From assembly GCF_000764305.2 (NCBI RefSeq), contig NW_025944175.1:186001-250000 (forward strand): a DNA stretch of 64,000 bases, read 5' to 3'. Under the pieces are notes generated by a model, which saw nothing but the letters and a program-made list of their open reading frames with translations, ran no database searches and was not told the DNA's origin. This document shows positions 62,070 to 64,000 of this stretch, piece by piece. Each line of letters begins with the position of its first letter. Position 1 is the stretch's first letter. Position numbers and translations under genes: made by a program. Source of the stretch: Hyalella azteca (lineage: Eukaryota > Arthropoda > Malacostraca > Amphipoda > Hyalellidae).

Positions 62070-64000
62070 TTTAATGTTTCTTGAGAGCTCCGAGTCGATC
62101 GAAATTCATACAACAATATTGAGAGCTCCGAGACAGTAAGCCATCAATTGGCACTGTTTGAACTGCCGCAATTGATTGTGCGCTCACTCCAAGCCAAAAA
62201 TCTTCAATATTGGACCTGAAAATAGTCAAGGTGCGATAAAACTCGATTTAGATAATAATTAGTCTTTAACCCTTTAGCGGGCAAGCATTGAAATATCCAG
62301 AAATTAAAATTTCAGAAACCATTTCAAGAAAGTAATAAGTATTATACAATATATTTATTTCTATGAATTTTTGCAAATTTTGCCTAATGAAGGTTTAAAT
62401 CGCACTTGAAGAATTAAATAAATGCAATCAGTGCGCAAAATTTTTCTTTATAATTAAAATTCAGTTTATGCAAATGAAAAATTAGAAACATAAAAATTTA
62501 ATTTAATTAAATTTAATCAAGTTGCCAAAATAAATAAATATATATATTGATACTTCCACCTTTTGAAGAAAATGTGGAAAGAGCGTCAGTTCCATTGTCC
62601 GAGTCAAAACCTTCATTTAAATGCTCATATTTCAATTTGTGGACTTTGCAGCTGGTGATGCTATAGATAGAACGATGGTCAGATAATTAGTGATTGACTG
62701 AGGCATTATAAGGATGCCTCAAAAACAAACAGGAAGCCGTGGTGATACTTTTTGTGACGCGATTTCAAGTGATCATATATGGTAACTTACCCGTGAAAGG
62801 GATAAAACTACATATTTTTCATATAAATTATGTTTTAATTAAAATAAAAAATTCATGGATTTGTAACTTAATATTCCTATTCATTAGGTGGTTCTATTGC
62901 TCTAACGCCTACATTATTTAAAATGTATAAAGTTAAATTCACAATTAGGAATAAATCTTTAGCTCAATCAAACACCACATATTTTTTACCATAGGTAACC
63001 AAGTTTGTTTACAATATTTGGTCGAAAGAAGTAACCTTATAAGCAAATATAGTGAGCCTAGTGAACGTTCTAATTTCTCGTGATATTCGAACTTATCGCG
63101 CAACGATGATCCGATGCAAGTTTAAGTTATCCCCTTACAGCAAAACTAGAATATTTGGACGTTTACTTCACAAATGCCATCAGGAATTTCTTCAAAAATC
63201 AGACTAAAAACCAAGATGGCGGCGTCGCGTGCCAGAGAGAGATGCTTTGCAGTCCAAACGAGCGCCGCTGTTCCGACACGCATCGGAAGTGGACCTGCTG
63301 CCGCGTACGATAGCCCGCCCGTGCGGAAGAAAGCCTTTGCTCCGACTTCCTGAGACATATTTCTGAGTATAAAGTAAACAAGATGGTGCTATAAAATAAG
63401 ACTCCATCATTTCAAACATAAGAGCTGCATAACAGATCGTCGTCAGTTGTATTAAAAATAATGCTTCTCTGAGTGAGTAATTTTTCCGTGGATCGAGAAG
63501 CATAATTCCATTGCTAAAGACCTATCCTTAACAAAATTCAGGGACTACCTATGGCTTCTGCCTAAGAGTCGTTACGCTCGGATTAAATTCTTTCTGGTCG
63601 AATCTCAAGGTAAAAACCTGAGAGCGGGCTTTAATGCTAACGAGAAATGTTTATGTTTCACCTCACCCAAAATATAGTTCAATTGTCTGCATGAGCTCTT
63701 TATCTTATTTCTGCACACCGGTGCAAACTAAAGCGCAATATGACGTAGTTCAATCTGTTGTCGATTGAACATCGCCATGACAGAAGGAAAGATTTTGCTA
63801 GACATGACAGAAGAAACTTTTAGACGCGATTGTTCATTGCAAGTGCCATCAGCTACAAAAGCTCAAAAATACAGAAATTTTATCCGAATGTCTTTAATTT
63901 TTCTACAACTGTTGTTTGAGCAACCATTTCGGAAATTGTTGCCGTTAAACAACTACTTCAATGACTGATTGCAAGGACACGAATTCAAGTCACGTTTTGA
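62070..64000. other. No confirmed gene; G+C-rich patch with an ATG frame at 63.2 kb
   Basis: 62270-63170 is very AT-rich. At 63212-63355 a G+C-rich block starts CCAAGATGGCGGCGTCGCG; its ATG (63216) opens a 45-codon plus frame ending TGA at 63351-63353, beginning MAASRARERCFAVQ. The minus strand has overlapping short frames. The AAGATGGCGGC sequence matches the YY1-type promoter motif. Neither a donor nor a protein match is seen. Confidence 0.3.

Overview
The window is eukaryotic: AT-rich, with introns, no operons, and full of minisatellites and decayed transposable elements. It holds one gene I can reconstruct. This is a multi-exon minus-strand gene of the arthropod Sidestep (Side) family, which are Ig-superfamily cell-surface receptors and partners of Beaten-path proteins. 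Side-type architecture plus tRNA-derived SINEs and several transposon relics point to an arthropod, perhaps a crustacean. The species cannot be fixed from the sequence.

Gene layout (minus strand, 5' at high coordinates). I join 14 exons whose splice phases agree at every junction: 47486-47360, 46455-46220, 45808-45695, 45307-45101, 43521-43382, 42025-41881, 41739-41609, 40061-39902, 33509-33189, 32530-32415, 28455-28275, 27237-26914, 26198-26161 and 25345-25028. They encode about 852 residues: five Ig domains, one FNIII-like module, one transmembrane helix, and a cytoplasmic tail with a conserved NPDVVP patch and a C-terminal -ETIV (class I PDZ-ligand form). The exon with start codon and signal peptide is not visible; it lies upstream of 47.49 kb or outside the window. 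The last two exons are the least certain part.

The most unusual signal is in the splice sites. At four exons (47.36, 39.90, 32.42 and 28.28 kb) the 3' end of the exon together with its GT donor has been tandemly duplicated into the following intron, with units of 61, 46, 53 and 53 bp. The 32-kb case has eight copies and an open frame, and every third donor restores the reading frame. A fifth donor (43.38 kb) abuts a large minisatellite and a sixth (41.61 kb) abuts a SINE insertion.

Outside the exons: 1-24 kb holds no gene I can support. It has a 1.07-kb foldback element (6.76-7.83 kb), a short transposon-like repeat in two opposite copies (8.39 and 20.92 kb), minisatellites, a LINE reverse-transcriptase relic (17.1-18.0 kb), a possible LINE endonuclease relic (20.64 kb), a tRNA-derived SINE (21.5 kb) and a transposase C-terminal relic (22.9 kb). 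The introns carry a likely solo LTR (30.66-31.18 kb), a 54-bp-arm hairpin element (42.34 kb), a SINE with target-site duplications (41.33 kb) and a 30-bp array (34.2 kb). 47.5-64 kb has no recognisable exon but has arrays at 50.65, 54.0, 54.5, 59.35 and 61.4 kb. The last repeats an abutted 3'/5' splice-site-like motif on the plus strand. Most long ORFs in the window are by-products of tandem arrays.
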